From assembly GCA_027587225.1 (NCBI GenBank), contig JAPDDQ010000015.1, positions 62,001-126,000 of the forward strand: a stretch of DNA of 64,000 bases. The letters run 5' to 3'. Below are positions 17,077 through 26,296 of this stretch, one piece after another. The translations under genes and the position numbers were made by a program. The notes under the pieces are model-generated. The model saw only the letters and a program-made list of their open reading frames with translations. It ran no database searches and was not told the DNA's origin. Position 1 is the stretch's first letter, and every line of letters begins with the position of its first letter. The DNA is from Solirubrobacter taibaiensis. Its GTDB lineage: Bacteria > Actinomycetota > Thermoleophilia > Solirubrobacterales > Solirubrobacteraceae.

Positions 17077-17711
17077 AGGCGTGCGGCGACGTGCTCCACG
17101 GTGTTCTCGAGATGGACGCGGGTGGCGGCGGCGGCGCGCTCCGGGTCACGGGCGACGCAGGCCGCGAGGATCTTGCGGTGCTCGAGGTCCAGGCGGGCGG
17201 CCGGGAAGTCCTCCTGCGCGCGGTAGATGTGCAGGTAGGCGCTCGACGCGTCGCGCAGCGCGGCGATCATGCGCGCGAGCTGCGGGCGGCCGCAGTGCTC
17301 ATACAGCTGCGTGTGGAAGCGCTGGTTGAGGGCGATGTAGTCCGCCGCCACCGGGCCTTCCCACATCTCCTCCAGCAGCGCCTCGAGCGGCGGCGCCCAC
17401 TCGTCCTGAAAGCACACGGCGGTCTTCGCGGCAGCCAGCGACTCCAGCGCCGCGCGGATCTCGTAGTGCTCCCGCAGGTCGTCGACACTCGGGAGGAAGA
17501 CGACCGCGCCGCGCTGCGGATGCAGGCGGACGAGGCCCTCCCGTTGCAGGGTCGCGAGCGCTTCCCGGACCGGTGTGGTGCTCACGCCGAGGGCGCGGGC
17601 GATCTCCACCTGGCGTAGCTTGTCTCCCGGCGCGCGACGCCCGGCGAGGATGTCCGCCTTCAGGTGCTCGGCGACCTGGCCGGCGACGGTGCGGGGTGCG
17701 GTCAGCGCCAC
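17073..17711 (-). CDS. GntR-family regulator with FCD domain
   Basis: 212 residues. The winged HTH is at the N terminus (TVAGQVAEHLKADILAGRRA, LGVSTTPVREALATLQREGL) and the all-helical FCD sensor follows (DDLREHYEIRAALESLAA ... NQRFHTQLYEHCGRP ... LDLEHRKIL), with the His/Asp residues that usually bind a metal and a carboxylic-acid effector. It is first in a two-gene operon with MetE-like copy 2 and divergent from a ring-cleaving dioxygenase gene, so it probably controls both. Confidence 0.88.
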   Translation of the reverse strand: MALTAPRTVAGQVAEHLKADILAGRRAPGDKLRQVEIARALGVSTTPVREALATLQREGLVRLHPQRGAVVFLPSVDDLREHYEIRAALESLAAAKTAVCFQDEWAPPLEALLEEMWEGPVAADYIALNQRFHTQLYEHCGRPQLARMIAALRDASSAYLHIYRAQEDFPAARLDLEHRKILAACVARDPERAAAATRVHLENTVEHVAARL

Positions 17712-17727
17712 TGGGCGGTAAGTTATC

Positions 17728-17741
17728 GAATGTGCAAATTC
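17728..17741. promoter_or_regulatory. Possible GntR operator in the divergent promoter
   Basis: GAAT, six bases, ATTC in the AT-richer 50-bp gap between the GntR gene and the dioxygenase gene. The arms are only 4 bp, so this is a weak candidate for the regulator's own site. Confidence 0.25.
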
Positions 17742-17761
17742 TCGGGTGAGGAGAACGAGGG

Positions 17762-18772
17762 ATGAAGCAGCCGCTCAAGGGACCACACCACTTCACGGGC
17801 ATCACGCGCGACGTCACGACGAACGTCGACTTCTGGTGCCGCGTCATGGGGTTGCGGTTCGTCAAGAACACGCTCAACTTCGAGACGACGTTCCGCTACC
17901 ACACGTACTTCGGGGACGAGGAAGGCAACCCCGGCTCGGTGGTCACGTTCCTCGAGTTCAACGAGGCGCCGGCGGGCGTGCCTGGCGACGGGGACATCCA
18001 CCGGCTGATCCTGCGCGTCGCGACCTATGACTCGCTCGAGTACTGGATGGACCGTCTGATCGCCAACCAGACGCACAGCGAGCTGCTGCGCCTGGACCCG
18101 ACGTCGCCGCAGTCGCTCGTCTTCCACGACCCCGAGGGGCACGAGGTCGAGCTGATGGTGTCCGACACGACCGACAAGCCGCTGGTCGCCGACGCCGACG
18201 ACATCCCGGCCGAGCACCGCATCCTCGGCATCGAGGGCGCGCGCTCGTACACGACACTCGAGGAGCAGCTCCCGTTCGCGGAGCACCTCGGCTTCCGCGC
18301 CGACGGCGCCCGGCTCGTGCTCGACGCCGACCGGTCCGGCCGCTGGTACTTCAGCCCGCCCACCGGCCGCCCGTCCGGTGACGGCCAGGTCGGCGTCTGG
18401 CACCACATCGCCTACGACGCCGGCGACGGCGCCGAGACCGAGGCCGCGCGCGACGAGGCCAACGAGGGCGTGCGCCCGTGGACGAAGATCTTCGACCACT
18501 ACTTCTTCGACAGTTGCTACTCCATGTCTCCCGGAGGGCGGATGGAGATCTGCACGTCGGGGCCTGGATTTCAACTCGACGAGAAGCTCGAAGACCTCGG
18601 TGACCGACTCTGTCTCTCGCCTCGAGTGGAGCCGCTTCGCGCCAAGCTCGAATCCGAGCTGACGCTGATCGTCAACCCGCGCCCGCGTAACAAGGGCAAG
18701 GCCAAGGCCTCCTCGGCGGCCCCGCCTTCGTCCAACGGCGTCCCGGCGACCGAGCCGACATCGGTCGCCTAA
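17762..18772 (+). CDS. Ring-cleaving dioxygenase-like glyoxalase/VOC protein
   Basis: 336 residues made of two vicinal-oxygen-chelate halves: HHFTGITRDVTTNVDFWCRV at the start and VWHHIAYDAGDG in the second half, with MEICTSGPGF near residue 265. The His, His and Glu in these segments are the usual metal ligands. This layout matches the MhqO-type hydroquinone or catechol cleaving family. A GAGGAG-type ribosome site precedes ATG 17762. The last ~35 residues are a low-complexity Ala/Ser/Pro tail. The divergent GntR gene probably regulates it. Confidence 0.85.
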   Translation: MKQPLKGPHHFTGITRDVTTNVDFWCRVMGLRFVKNTLNFETTFRYHTYFGDEEGNPGSVVTFLEFNEAPAGVPGDGDIHRLILRVATYDSLEYWMDRLIANQTHSELLRLDPTSPQSLVFHDPEGHEVELMVSDTTDKPLVADADDIPAEHRILGIEGARSYTTLEEQLPFAEHLGFRADGARLVLDADRSGRWYFSPPTGRPSGDGQVGVWHHIAYDAGDGAETEAARDEANEGVRPWTKIFDHYFFDSCYSMSPGGRMEICTSGPGFQLDEKLEDLGDRLCLSPRVEPLRAKLESELTLIVNPRPRNKGKAKASSAAPPSSNGVPATEPTSVA

Positions 18773-19371
18773 CCCTCAGCTTCGACAACGGCCCGGACCC
18801 GGCGGCCACGCCCCGGGTCCTGGACGTGCTCGCCGCACGTGGGCTCTCGTCGACCTTCTTCGTGGTCGGCGAGGCGTTGCGTGAACACCGCGCGCTGGCC
18901 GAGCGCGCCCACGCCGAGGGGCACTGGATCGGCAACCACACCCTCACGCACCCGCGCCCGCTGGGCGAGAGTGGGGTGGAGGTGTGCGAGATCGAGGCCG
19001 CCCAGGCGGAGTTGGGCGAGTTGGCCCATCCCGACCGCCTGTTCCGCCCGTCGGGAACGGGCGGCGAGCTGGAGCCCGGCCTGCTCAGCGCCGCGGCCGT
19101 CGAGTCCTTGGTGGCGGGCCGCTTCACCTGCGTGCTCTGGAACGCGGTCCCGGGGGATTGGACCGACCCGGGCTGGGTGGAGACCGCGCTGGCGCAGATC
19201 GCCGCGCAGGACTGGACCCTGCTCGTGCTCCACGACGTCGACGGCGCCTGCGCGGACCGCCTCGACGAGTTCCTCTCCCGCGTGAACGCGGACATCGTCC
19301 AGGGCTTCCCGCCCGCCTGCGTCCCGATCACTCGGGGCGCCGTGACGGGCTCGCTCGACGGCCTCCTCTGA
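18760..19371 (+). CDS. Polysaccharide deacetylase family protein with unclear start
   Basis: The frame reads LTLSFDNGPDPAATPRVLDV, STFFVVGEAL, GNHTLTHPRPLG and LLVLHDVDG, a NodB-type protein with Asn in place of the second motif-1 Asp. The catalytic FDNGPD lies before the first normal start (GTG 18826), while an in-frame TAA stands at 18688 and no ATG, GTG or TTG lies between. Position 18760 (ATC) is therefore only a placeholder for a non-standard or coupled start overlapping the dioxygenase stop at 18772. If translation began at 18826 the protein would lack motif 1. Confidence 0.65.
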   Translation: MGRLTLSFDNGPDPAATPRVLDVLAARGLSSTFFVVGEALREHRALAERAHAEGHWIGNHTLTHPRPLGESGVEVCEIEAAQAELGELAHPDRLFRPSGTGGELEPGLLSAAAVESLVAGRFTCVLWNAVPGDWTDPGWVETALAQIAAQDWTLLVLHDVDGACADRLDEFLSRVNADIVQGFPPACVPITRGAVTGSLDGLL

Positions 19372-19497
19372 GGACTCGTCAACCGCGCGTGACCAACTGA
19401 GCGGCTGTCCGCCCGTGTTGGTGTGGGCAACCGTAGGGCACGGCCTTCGGGGCTCCCGGATACTCGCCCGGCTCACCTTCCTCCCCAAGGAGCCTCA

Positions 19498-22416
19498 TTG
19501 AACGTCCCCCTCGGCGGTCGCCTTCGACCGCTTGCCGCCGCGTGCGCGGTGGCGCTGCTCGCTGTCCTGGCGCTGGCGTCGTCCGCGCAAGCCTTCAAGC
19601 CCTACACGCACATCCAGTCCGGCCTGCGGGCGTGGGAGGACGTGACGGACGACGGCGAGGTCACGATCGAGGGCCGCGAGTACGCGGTCAAGCCGGAGGT
19701 GGTCGCGGCGCTGCGTGACAACCCGGCGTACTTCAACGCCGGCGTCGTCGGTCCCGACGGCTTCCCGGACCTCACCTACGGCCAGTCCGTGGTGCACCCC
19801 GAGCAGACCGGCAAGTGGCTCGCGCACATCCTCAAGGAGGCCTACGAGGCCCAGGACGACCCGTCCTACAGCACGGCCGAGCGCAGCCAGATCATCGCCT
19901 TCACGTACGGCTACCTGACGCACGCGGCCGGCGACATGTGGGCGCACACGCTGGTCAACGACGTCGCGGGCGGCGTGTTCCCGGCCGTGGGCGAGATCCT
20001 CACCGACGTCGACGACGCCGAGATCGCGATCCGCCACCTCATCGTCGAGGGCTACATCGGCGACGCCACGGCCGGCTACGACGGCAACAAGGCGCGCGGC
20101 CCCGTGCCCGGTGAGGTCAACGAGGACGGCAATCCGCAGGTGTCCGACGACGCCACGCCGCACGTCGCGTTCGCGGCGCCCAAGCGCTTCATCTACGAGA
20201 CGTTCATCAACCCGGCCAACCCGCTGCCGGTCGGCGAGAGCCGCGGGCCGCTGATCGACTTCTTCCTCGACATGCAGGCCGAGCTCCAGGTCTCGGAGGC
20301 CCGCTACGCGTGGGACTCCGAGTTCGAGGACTGCCTGATCATCGACCCCGACTGCTACGAGCGCACCAAGACGCTGACGGTGCAGACGGTGCGCGGCCCG
20401 AAGACCACGCAGATCCAATACAACAACTGCGAAGCGGACGTCTTCTGCGTGCTCGATCCGGGTGATCTCGCCGCCGACCTGACGATCGACAACCTGGTCG
20501 AGACCTACCTCGAGCACTGGATCGAGGACATCGAGGACGGGCTGAAGAATTGGAGCGACCTCGGGCTCGCCTCCACCAAGGCGCTGTTCGACCCGCGCAG
20601 CCACCGCATCGCGCAGGACCACATCTGCCGCAACGAGCCGAACGACGAGAACTCGCTGCTGCGCTCCACCTGCGAGGACGGCGTCGGCCCGCTCGACGTG
20701 CTCGGCTACGAGTCCGAGGACTTCATCAACGACCACCTGATCTCGATGCTCGGCGCGCCGGACGTCGTGGGCGACCTCAACGAGCTCTTCGGCGTCATCT
20801 CGGACACGCTCGACGACGTCCTCGGCCCGGCGCTGAACCCGCTGCAGGCCCCGATCGCCGAGATCAAGGAGTTCGCGAAGAACAAGATCCAGGAGGCGAT
20901 CGAGGAGGAGCTGCACATCGACATCGACCAGCTCAAGTCGTTCGTGAACTCGCCCACGCACTGGATCGGGATCCAGTCCGTCGCGCTCGAGCTGCCGATC
21001 CTCGGCACCCAGCAGCTCGACCTGTTCGAGCCGAGCACGCACCCCAAGCTCGACGCGCTGATGCATCTTCCGGCTGACCATCACGAGAACCAGGAGGTCA
21101 AGCTCCCGGGTGTCGGCACCGTGCCCAGCACCGGCCTCAAGGACAACGTGGCGTTCGACGCCGAGCAGTTCGCGGCCTACCGCAACGCGGTCCAGACGGC
21201 CAAGCTGGTGCTGCTCGACGGCAACGGCCTCAACGCGGCGCTCGGCGACATCCTCGCCGCCCGCGGGGACATCAAGGGCGGCGTGTCGACCTACCCGTCC
21301 AGCGGCAACCTGATGACCACGCAGTTGTCGGGCTCGCTGCCGTGGCTGCGGTCGATCGACTCCGATCACTCCTGGCGCTCGGACGGCCGTCCGCGCTTCT
21401 GCGCCACCGAGGACGCCGGCTGCCCGAGCGGCGGCGCGCAGCCGCGGCCGGAGGAGCACGACGCGGGCAACGACACGTTCCCGGTCTGGGAGTCCTGCCT
21501 GCTGCGTCCCACGTTCGCGACGCTCTACCGCGACTGGGAGAACGGCAACGCGCAGTTCCCCGCCCTCGGCGACGCGCCCAGCGCCGACCCGAGCGACCCG
21601 AACGCCCCGGTCGGCACGCTGCTGCTCGCCGGCACGACCTACACCAGCGGCGGCACGACGTACGTCGGCGGCAACCACCAGTTCACGGCCAAGGCGGTCG
21701 ACGCCGTCTTCGCCGACAGCCGGATCGCCACGCAGTACCGCTACACCAAGGCGGGCAACATCCCCGGTGCCTGGAAGGACGTCGCGCCCAACGGGACGTT
21801 CGCGATCCCGGCGAACGCCGGTGACGGCACCTACCAGGTGCAGCTGCGCACGGCCGACCCGTGCCACACGTTCGACCCGGCCGACGAGCTGGAGTCGGGC
21901 GCGCCGGTGACCCGCACCGTCGTGCTCGACACCACGCCGCCGCAGATCACGATCACCAAGCCCGCGCCGGAGGGTGTGACGTTCGACTCCGACGACTTCA
22001 GCGCGATCGAGTACACGGTCACCGACGCGGCTTCGGGCGTCGACGCCACGACCGTCAAGGCGCTGTTCGACGGGGCTGCGGCCACGCATGGGCAGGTGCT
22101 GGACATGTTCCTGCTCGCCCCGGGCACGCACACGGTGAAGGTCGCCGCGGCCGACAACCTCGGCAACGCGACCGACACCACGCGCACGTTCGAGCTGCAC
22201 GCGACGCTCGAGAGCCTGCTCAACAACATCGATCGCTCCTGCACCGAGGGCCTGATCGACAAGAAGGGCACCTGCAAGTCGCTCTCGAACCAGCTCTCGC
22301 ACGCGCCGCTGCACGCGTTCGTCAATCACGTCCAGGCGCAGCGCGGCAAGTCGATCGACATCGCGACGGCCAACCGGCTGATCGCGTTCGCGCAGGACCT
22401 GGACGCGCGCAGCTAG
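19498..22416 (+). CDS. Large secreted zinc-dependent phospholipase C-like protein
   Basis: 972 residues from TTG 19498, chosen for the AAGGAG 7 bases upstream and the signal peptide that follows (LAAACAVALLAVLALASSAQA, cleaved before FKPYTH). The N-terminal domain resembles zinc-dependent phospholipase C: FKPYTHIQSGLRAWED, YLTHAAGDMWAHTLVND and an upstream acidic/His region. A long helical middle and a C-terminal Ig-like domain (DTTPPQITITKPA, YTVTDAASGVDATTV, GTHTVKVAAADNLGNA) follow. Probably a secreted or surface lipase-type enzyme. The frame is open to 19423, but that part is not signal-like. Confidence 0.75.
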   Translation: MNVPLGGRLRPLAAACAVALLAVLALASSAQAFKPYTHIQSGLRAWEDVTDDGEVTIEGREYAVKPEVVAALRDNPAYFNAGVVGPDGFPDLTYGQSVVHPEQTGKWLAHILKEAYEAQDDPSYSTAERSQIIAFTYGYLTHAAGDMWAHTLVNDVAGGVFPAVGEILTDVDDAEIAIRHLIVEGYIGDATAGYDGNKARGPVPGEVNEDGNPQVSDDATPHVAFAAPKRFIYETFINPANPLPVGESRGPLIDFFLDMQAELQVSEARYAWDSEFEDCLIIDPDCYERTKTLTVQTVRGPKTTQIQYNNCEADVFCVLDPGDLAADLTIDNLVETYLEHWIEDIEDGLKNWSDLGLASTKALFDPRSHRIAQDHICRNEPNDENSLLRSTCEDGVGPLDVLGYESEDFINDHLISMLGAPDVVGDLNELFGVISDTLDDVLGPALNPLQAPIAEIKEFAKNKIQEAIEEELHIDIDQLKSFVNSPTHWIGIQSVALELPILGTQQLDLFEPSTHPKLDALMHLPADHHENQEVKLPGVGTVPSTGLKDNVAFDAEQFAAYRNAVQTAKLVLLDGNGLNAALGDILAARGDIKGGVSTYPSSGNLMTTQLSGSLPWLRSIDSDHSWRSDGRPRFCATEDAGCPSGGAQPRPEEHDAGNDTFPVWESCLLRPTFATLYRDWENGNAQFPALGDAPSADPSDPNAPVGTLLLAGTTYTSGGTTYVGGNHQFTAKAVDAVFADSRIATQYRYTKAGNIPGAWKDVAPNGTFAIPANAGDGTYQVQLRTADPCHTFDPADELESGAPVTRTVVLDTTPPQITITKPAPEGVTFDSDDFSAIEYTVTDAASGVDATTVKALFDGAAATHGQVLDMFLLAPGTHTVKVAAADNLGNATDTTRTFELHATLESLLNNIDRSCTEGLIDKKGTCKSLSNQLSHAPLHAFVNHVQAQRGKSIDIATANRLIAFAQDLDARS

Positions 22417-22425
22417 ATCCCCTGC

Positions 22426-22464
22426 CCGCGAACCTAAAGGGGCCAGGCCCCTTTAGGTTCGCGG
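22426..22464. terminator. Perfect 19-bp-arm palindrome between convergent genes
   Basis: Arms CCGCGAACCTAAAGGGGCC and its exact complement around a single A at 22445. It sits between the stops of two convergent genes (22416 and 22474), so it would fold in either transcript as a bidirectional terminator. The central TAAAGGGGCCAGGCCCCTTTA is repeated exactly at 50354. Confidence 0.65.
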
Positions 22465-22473
22465 CGGGTGTGA

Positions 22474-25400
22474 CTACGGCTGCGTCGTCGACAACGTGAA
22501 CGTCAGCGTCTTCGCGTAGCTGCCGGTGCGCAGCGGCTCGTTGGCGCCGATGTCCTGCTGGAAGGCGAGCGCGACGGCGTCGTTGCTCGCCGGCCCGGCG
22601 TAGGTGAGCAGCGGCGTGGCCGCTCCGACGGCGCCGCCGGTGGCGGCGACGCCGAGCGGGCTCGTCGCGCTCGCGCGCATCGGGCTCGCGAGGGTGAACG
22701 CGCCGTTGACGAGCTTGCCCGCCGACGCGGTGTTCGGGTCGGACACGCTCAGGAGCGCGTCACCCGCGGTGGAGACGACGGTGGCCTGCGACGCAGCCGC
22801 GTACGTCTTCGCCACGCCCGGCGTGAACGCGCCGAACGTCGCCGGCGCGCCCAGCGTGAGCGAGAGCGTGGCCGGGACGGTGCCGCCGACGTCGCCCAGG
22901 ACGGGCGTCTCGGTCGGACCGTTCGGCACGTCGCCGCGCAGGTCGCCCGGGTGGCAGTGGTGCGGCGAGAAGAACGTCGAGCCGGTGACGCAGCGCCACA
23001 TGCTCGGGTTCGTGTACGACGGTGCGAGCCGGACCTTGGTGGCCTGCTCGAACGCGTGACCGGCGGCGAGCAGCGCGGCCTCGCCGTCCTTCGTCCCCAC
23101 GAACGTGACGCCGATCGGGTTGCGGCCGGCGCCCGCCGTGCCGTACCCGGCGGGGACGGTGAGCACGGGGTAGCCGGCGCGGTCGGCGATCCCGACGAGC
23201 GCGTCGCCGCTCGGGACCATGACCACGTCGGTGTCGCTGAGCAGGCCGTCGATCACGCCCGCCGCGGCGGCCTTGCCCGCGGCGAGGTCGCTCGCGTACG
23301 CGGAGAGGTCCGGCGCGGCCGCGGAGATCAGCTCGCCCTGCTGGTACTTGAGCCCTTCGACCGGGTTGGCCGCGTTGTAGTCGATCACCTTCTGCAGCGA
23401 GCTGCCGCGCCCCGCGAGGAACGTGTCGAGGTCACGTTTGAACTCGCGCGTGACCACGCTCGGGGTGCTGACCGAGCCGATCGTCTTGGTCACCGTCGTC
23501 GCGCCCAGGCCGGTCACGGCGGTCACCGCGGCCGGGTAGGGCGCCGTCGTGTTCCCGATGACGGCCACCTTCTTGCCGGCCAGCGCGTCGAGCGGGAGCG
23601 AGTAGGTCTTGCCGGTGAGCACGCCCAACGTGGCGGCCGCGTCCGCGACCGTCCGTGTGATCGGCCCGACCGCGTCCTGCGAGGACGCGACCGGCATCAC
23701 GCCGCTCGTCGACACCGCGCCGACGCTCGGCTTCAGCGCGACCACACCCGCCACACCGGCGGGAGCGATCAGCTGCGCCGTGTCGGGCGAGGTCTCCAGC
23801 CCGATCGTCAGCGCGGCCAGCCCTGAAGCGGTCGCGGCGGCGCTGCCCGCGGACGATCCGGCGGGTGTCTTGTCCGTATCCGACGGCAGCAGCACCTGAC
23901 CGCCCAAGGACGAGTAGCCCTCCGGCAGGTTGGCGTCGAACAGGCCGCCGAGCTCGGTGACGTTCGTCTTGCCGAGCACGATCGCGCCCGCCGCCTTGAG
24001 CTTGGTCACCAGCGCGGCGTCGGCGCCCGGCATCGAGTTCTGCAATGCGATCGACCCACCGGTGGTGGGGAGGCCGCGCACGTCGACGAAGTCGTCGACC
24101 AGCACCGGCAGGCCGTGGAGCGGCCCGCGCACGGTCCCGGCGGCGCGTTCGGCGTCAAGTGCCTTCGCGTCCGTCACCGCGGCCGCGTTCAACGACCGCA
24201 CGGCCTGGATCGACGGGCCCTCGGCGTTCGCCAGCGCGATCCGCGCGAGGTACGCCTTCGTCAGGGTCTCACTCGTCAACGTGCCCGAGGCGAGCCGCTG
24301 CGACAACGCGGTGGCCGACTCCGTCTCCAGCGAGAACGGCAGCGCCGGCGCCTCACCGGCCAGCGCCATCGCCGCCGTGTAGTCCGGGTTGCAGGCGCCG
24401 CGCGACGCGTACGGCGGCGCCGGGATCGTCTTCGCACAGCGGTACATGCTCGGGTTCAGCTGCGAGACGGGCTTGCGCAGCTTCGTCCCCTGCTCGATCA
24501 CGTACGCGGCGCCGATCAGGTTGCGCTCGGAGTACGCGTTGCCGTGCAGCGACACGAACAGCGTGCGCCGGTGCGTCGTGTTGTAACCCATCGGGATCGT
24601 CAGCTGCGGGAAGCCCGCGGCCGCGCCGTTGGGGACCGTGCCGAGGATCGCGATGAAATCGTCGCTGGTGTCCGCGGGCGTGTCGTTGGTCATCATCCGG
24701 TTGATCGCGCCCTGCAGGCCCGCCTTCCGGATCGGCAGGTTGGTGTTGAACAGGTTCGTGTACTCCGTGCCCGGGCCGTAGGGCACGTTGAAGGCGTTCA
24801 TGTGGCTGGCGTTGCCGAACTTCAGCGCCTCATGCGAGTTGGCCGTGTTGTCGGCGATCTCCTCGGCCAGCGACTTGATCGGTGCGCTCGCGCCGAGGCG
24901 CTTGTAGTACATGTCGATCGCCATGTGCTGCTCGCCCTGGGTGGCGAGCGCGGGGAGGTCGGCGGGCGCGTCGATGACCGGGCGCTCGACGAGGATCGCG
25001 CCCGCGGCGGTGAGCGCCGCCTTGGCCTGGTTGACCTGCTCGGAGGTGCCGTTCCAGCCGATCCGCTTGCCGCGCACGAAGTTCAGGTCGAGCGCGCTGC
25101 TGTAGTTCGGGACGGTCGGCGGCTGCGGCGGGACGACGGTCGCCGGGTCGATGCCCGGGCCCCAATACTCGCGGTAGTAGGCGTCGTTGATCGGGTCGGT
25201 GCCCGCGATCGACTGCAGCGTCAGCGCCGCGTTGGCCACCGTGCGGTCCATCGGCCCGGCGGTGTCGGCCGAGAGCCGGATCGGCGCCACGCCGTAGCCG
25301 GGGATGAGACCCACCGTCGGCCGGAGCCCGACGAGGCTCTGCGCCTGCGAGGGCGAGATGATCGAGCCGCCCGTCTCCGTGCCCACGATCAGCATGGACA

Positions 25401-26004
25401 AAGCGGCGGTGCCCGCGGTGCCGGAGCCCGACGAGGAACCGCTCGGGTTCTGGTCGGCGTCCAACCCGTGGATCACCTGGCCGGTGAGGTTGCTGAATCC
25501 CGACGGCTGGTTGCCGAACGAGTTCGCGTACTCGGACAGGCCGAGCTTGCCGAGGATCACCACGCCGCTCGCGCGCAGCTTCTTGGCGATTCCGGAGTCG
25601 GTCTCCGGGAAGGAGTTGCGCAGCGAGAAGTTGCCCGCCGACGTGTACATGCCCTTCACGTCGATCAGGTCCTTGAGCAGGATCGGCAGCCCGTGCGCGG
25701 GTCCGCGCACCTGGCCGGCCTTGCGCTCCTTGTCCAGCAGCGCCGCGTCCTTGAGGGCGGCGGCGTTGAGCTGCGTCACCGCGTTCAGGCCCGGCCCGCG
25801 CTTGTTCAAAGCCGCGATCCGCGCGATGTACTGGCGCGTGAGCTCGACCGACGTCAGCGTGCCCTGCTCCATCATCCGGACCGCGGTCGGCCCGTCCAGC
25901 GTCTCCAGGTCCAGCGGTTCAGCGGCGCTCGCCGGCGCGGCCAACGCCGCCGTCAGCGCGCACGCGAGCACCACCAGCCGCCGAGCGGCAGGTTCCAGCC
26001 CCAT
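22474..26004 (-). CDS. Secreted tandem amidase-signature protein
   Basis: 1176 residues with a signal peptide (LACALTAALAAPASA). The first amidase domain (about 30-540) is intact: Lys111 in LLKDLIDV, the GSSSGSG loop and Ser214 in ETGGSIIS. The second (about 565-1000) keeps GSSAGSAAA but has Asp for the Lys (VLVDDFVDV) and SPDTAQLIAP where the nucleophile Ser should be, so it is probably inactive. The C-terminal ~130 residues (TLSLTLGAPATFGAFTPG onward) are a beta domain resembling the WxL-like surface protein at 40530. It probably hydrolyses amides outside the cell. Confidence 0.85.
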   Translation of the reverse strand: MGLEPAARRLVVLACALTAALAAPASAAEPLDLETLDGPTAVRMMEQGTLTSVELTRQYIARIAALNKRGPGLNAVTQLNAAALKDAALLDKERKAGQVRGPAHGLPILLKDLIDVKGMYTSAGNFSLRNSFPETDSGIAKKLRASGVVILGKLGLSEYANSFGNQPSGFSNLTGQVIHGLDADQNPSGSSSGSGTAGTAALSMLIVGTETGGSIISPSQAQSLVGLRPTVGLIPGYGVAPIRLSADTAGPMDRTVANAALTLQSIAGTDPINDAYYREYWGPGIDPATVVPPQPPTVPNYSSALDLNFVRGKRIGWNGTSEQVNQAKAALTAAGAILVERPVIDAPADLPALATQGEQHMAIDMYYKRLGASAPIKSLAEEIADNTANSHEALKFGNASHMNAFNVPYGPGTEYTNLFNTNLPIRKAGLQGAINRMMTNDTPADTSDDFIAILGTVPNGAAAGFPQLTIPMGYNTTHRRTLFVSLHGNAYSERNLIGAAYVIEQGTKLRKPVSQLNPSMYRCAKTIPAPPYASRGACNPDYTAAMALAGEAPALPFSLETESATALSQRLASGTLTSETLTKAYLARIALANAEGPSIQAVRSLNAAAVTDAKALDAERAAGTVRGPLHGLPVLVDDFVDVRGLPTTGGSIALQNSMPGADAALVTKLKAAGAIVLGKTNVTELGGLFDANLPEGYSSLGGQVLLPSDTDKTPAGSSAGSAAATASGLAALTIGLETSPDTAQLIAPAGVAGVVALKPSVGAVSTSGVMPVASSQDAVGPITRTVADAAATLGVLTGKTYSLPLDALAGKKVAVIGNTTAPYPAAVTAVTGLGATTVTKTIGSVSTPSVVTREFKRDLDTFLAGRGSSLQKVIDYNAANPVEGLKYQQGELISAAAPDLSAYASDLAAGKAAAAGVIDGLLSDTDVVMVPSGDALVGIADRAGYPVLTVPAGYGTAGAGRNPIGVTFVGTKDGEAALLAAGHAFEQATKVRLAPSYTNPSMWRCVTGSTFFSPHHCHPGDLRGDVPNGPTETPVLGDVGGTVPATLSLTLGAPATFGAFTPGVAKTYAAASQATVVSTAGDALLSVSDPNTASAGKLVNGAFTLASPMRASATSPLGVAATGGAVGAATPLLTYAGPASNDAVALAFQQDIGANEPLRTGSYAKTLTFTLSTTQP

Positions 26005-26076
26005 CTCCGTCCCCCTCTCGAAGTTCTCACGCGACGCTAATGCGCCGTGAGGGGGCGCCGCATTGGACCGCCGGTC

Positions 26077-26271
26077 CTATTCGTTGGGGGACACGACGGG
26101 CGCTGCATCCGCGTCGCCGGCCTCGACCCGCTCGAGGCGGGAGCGCAGCCGCTCGCGCAGCTCCTCCGGCGGGAGGTCTGACTCCGGGCGGCGGTTGCGG
26201 GCGACCACCGCGCCGGTGGCGGCGACGCCCGCGGCGCCGGCCAGTCCAAGCAACTTCCAACGCGCCTTCAT
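26077..26271 (-). CDS. Small single-helix membrane protein (64 aa)
   Basis: Begins MKARWKLLGLAGAAGVAATG with one short hydrophobic helix, then a charged tail (PPEELRERLRSRLERVEAGD). The ATG at 26271 overlaps the possible ATG of the divergent amidase gene. The frame is open to 26574 but that extension overlaps the oppositely coded gene. No function known. Confidence 0.55.
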   Translation of the reverse strand: MKARWKLLGLAGAAGVAATGAVVARNRRPESDLPPEELRERLRSRLERVEAGDADAAPVVSPNE

Positions 26272-26296
26272 GCCGCGAACCCTACTCTCTGGCCCA

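Noticed and set aside
19495..22329. A 944-codon open frame on the minus strand
   Set aside because: It mirrors the secreted phospholipase-like gene in the opposite strand; its product is Arg/Val/Asp-rich without domains, a common shadow in GC-rich coding DNA.
24115..26040. A 641-codon plus-strand frame opposite the tandem amidase
   Set aside because: Arg/His/Val-rich translation without motifs, while the minus-strand amidase has clear catalytic blocks.
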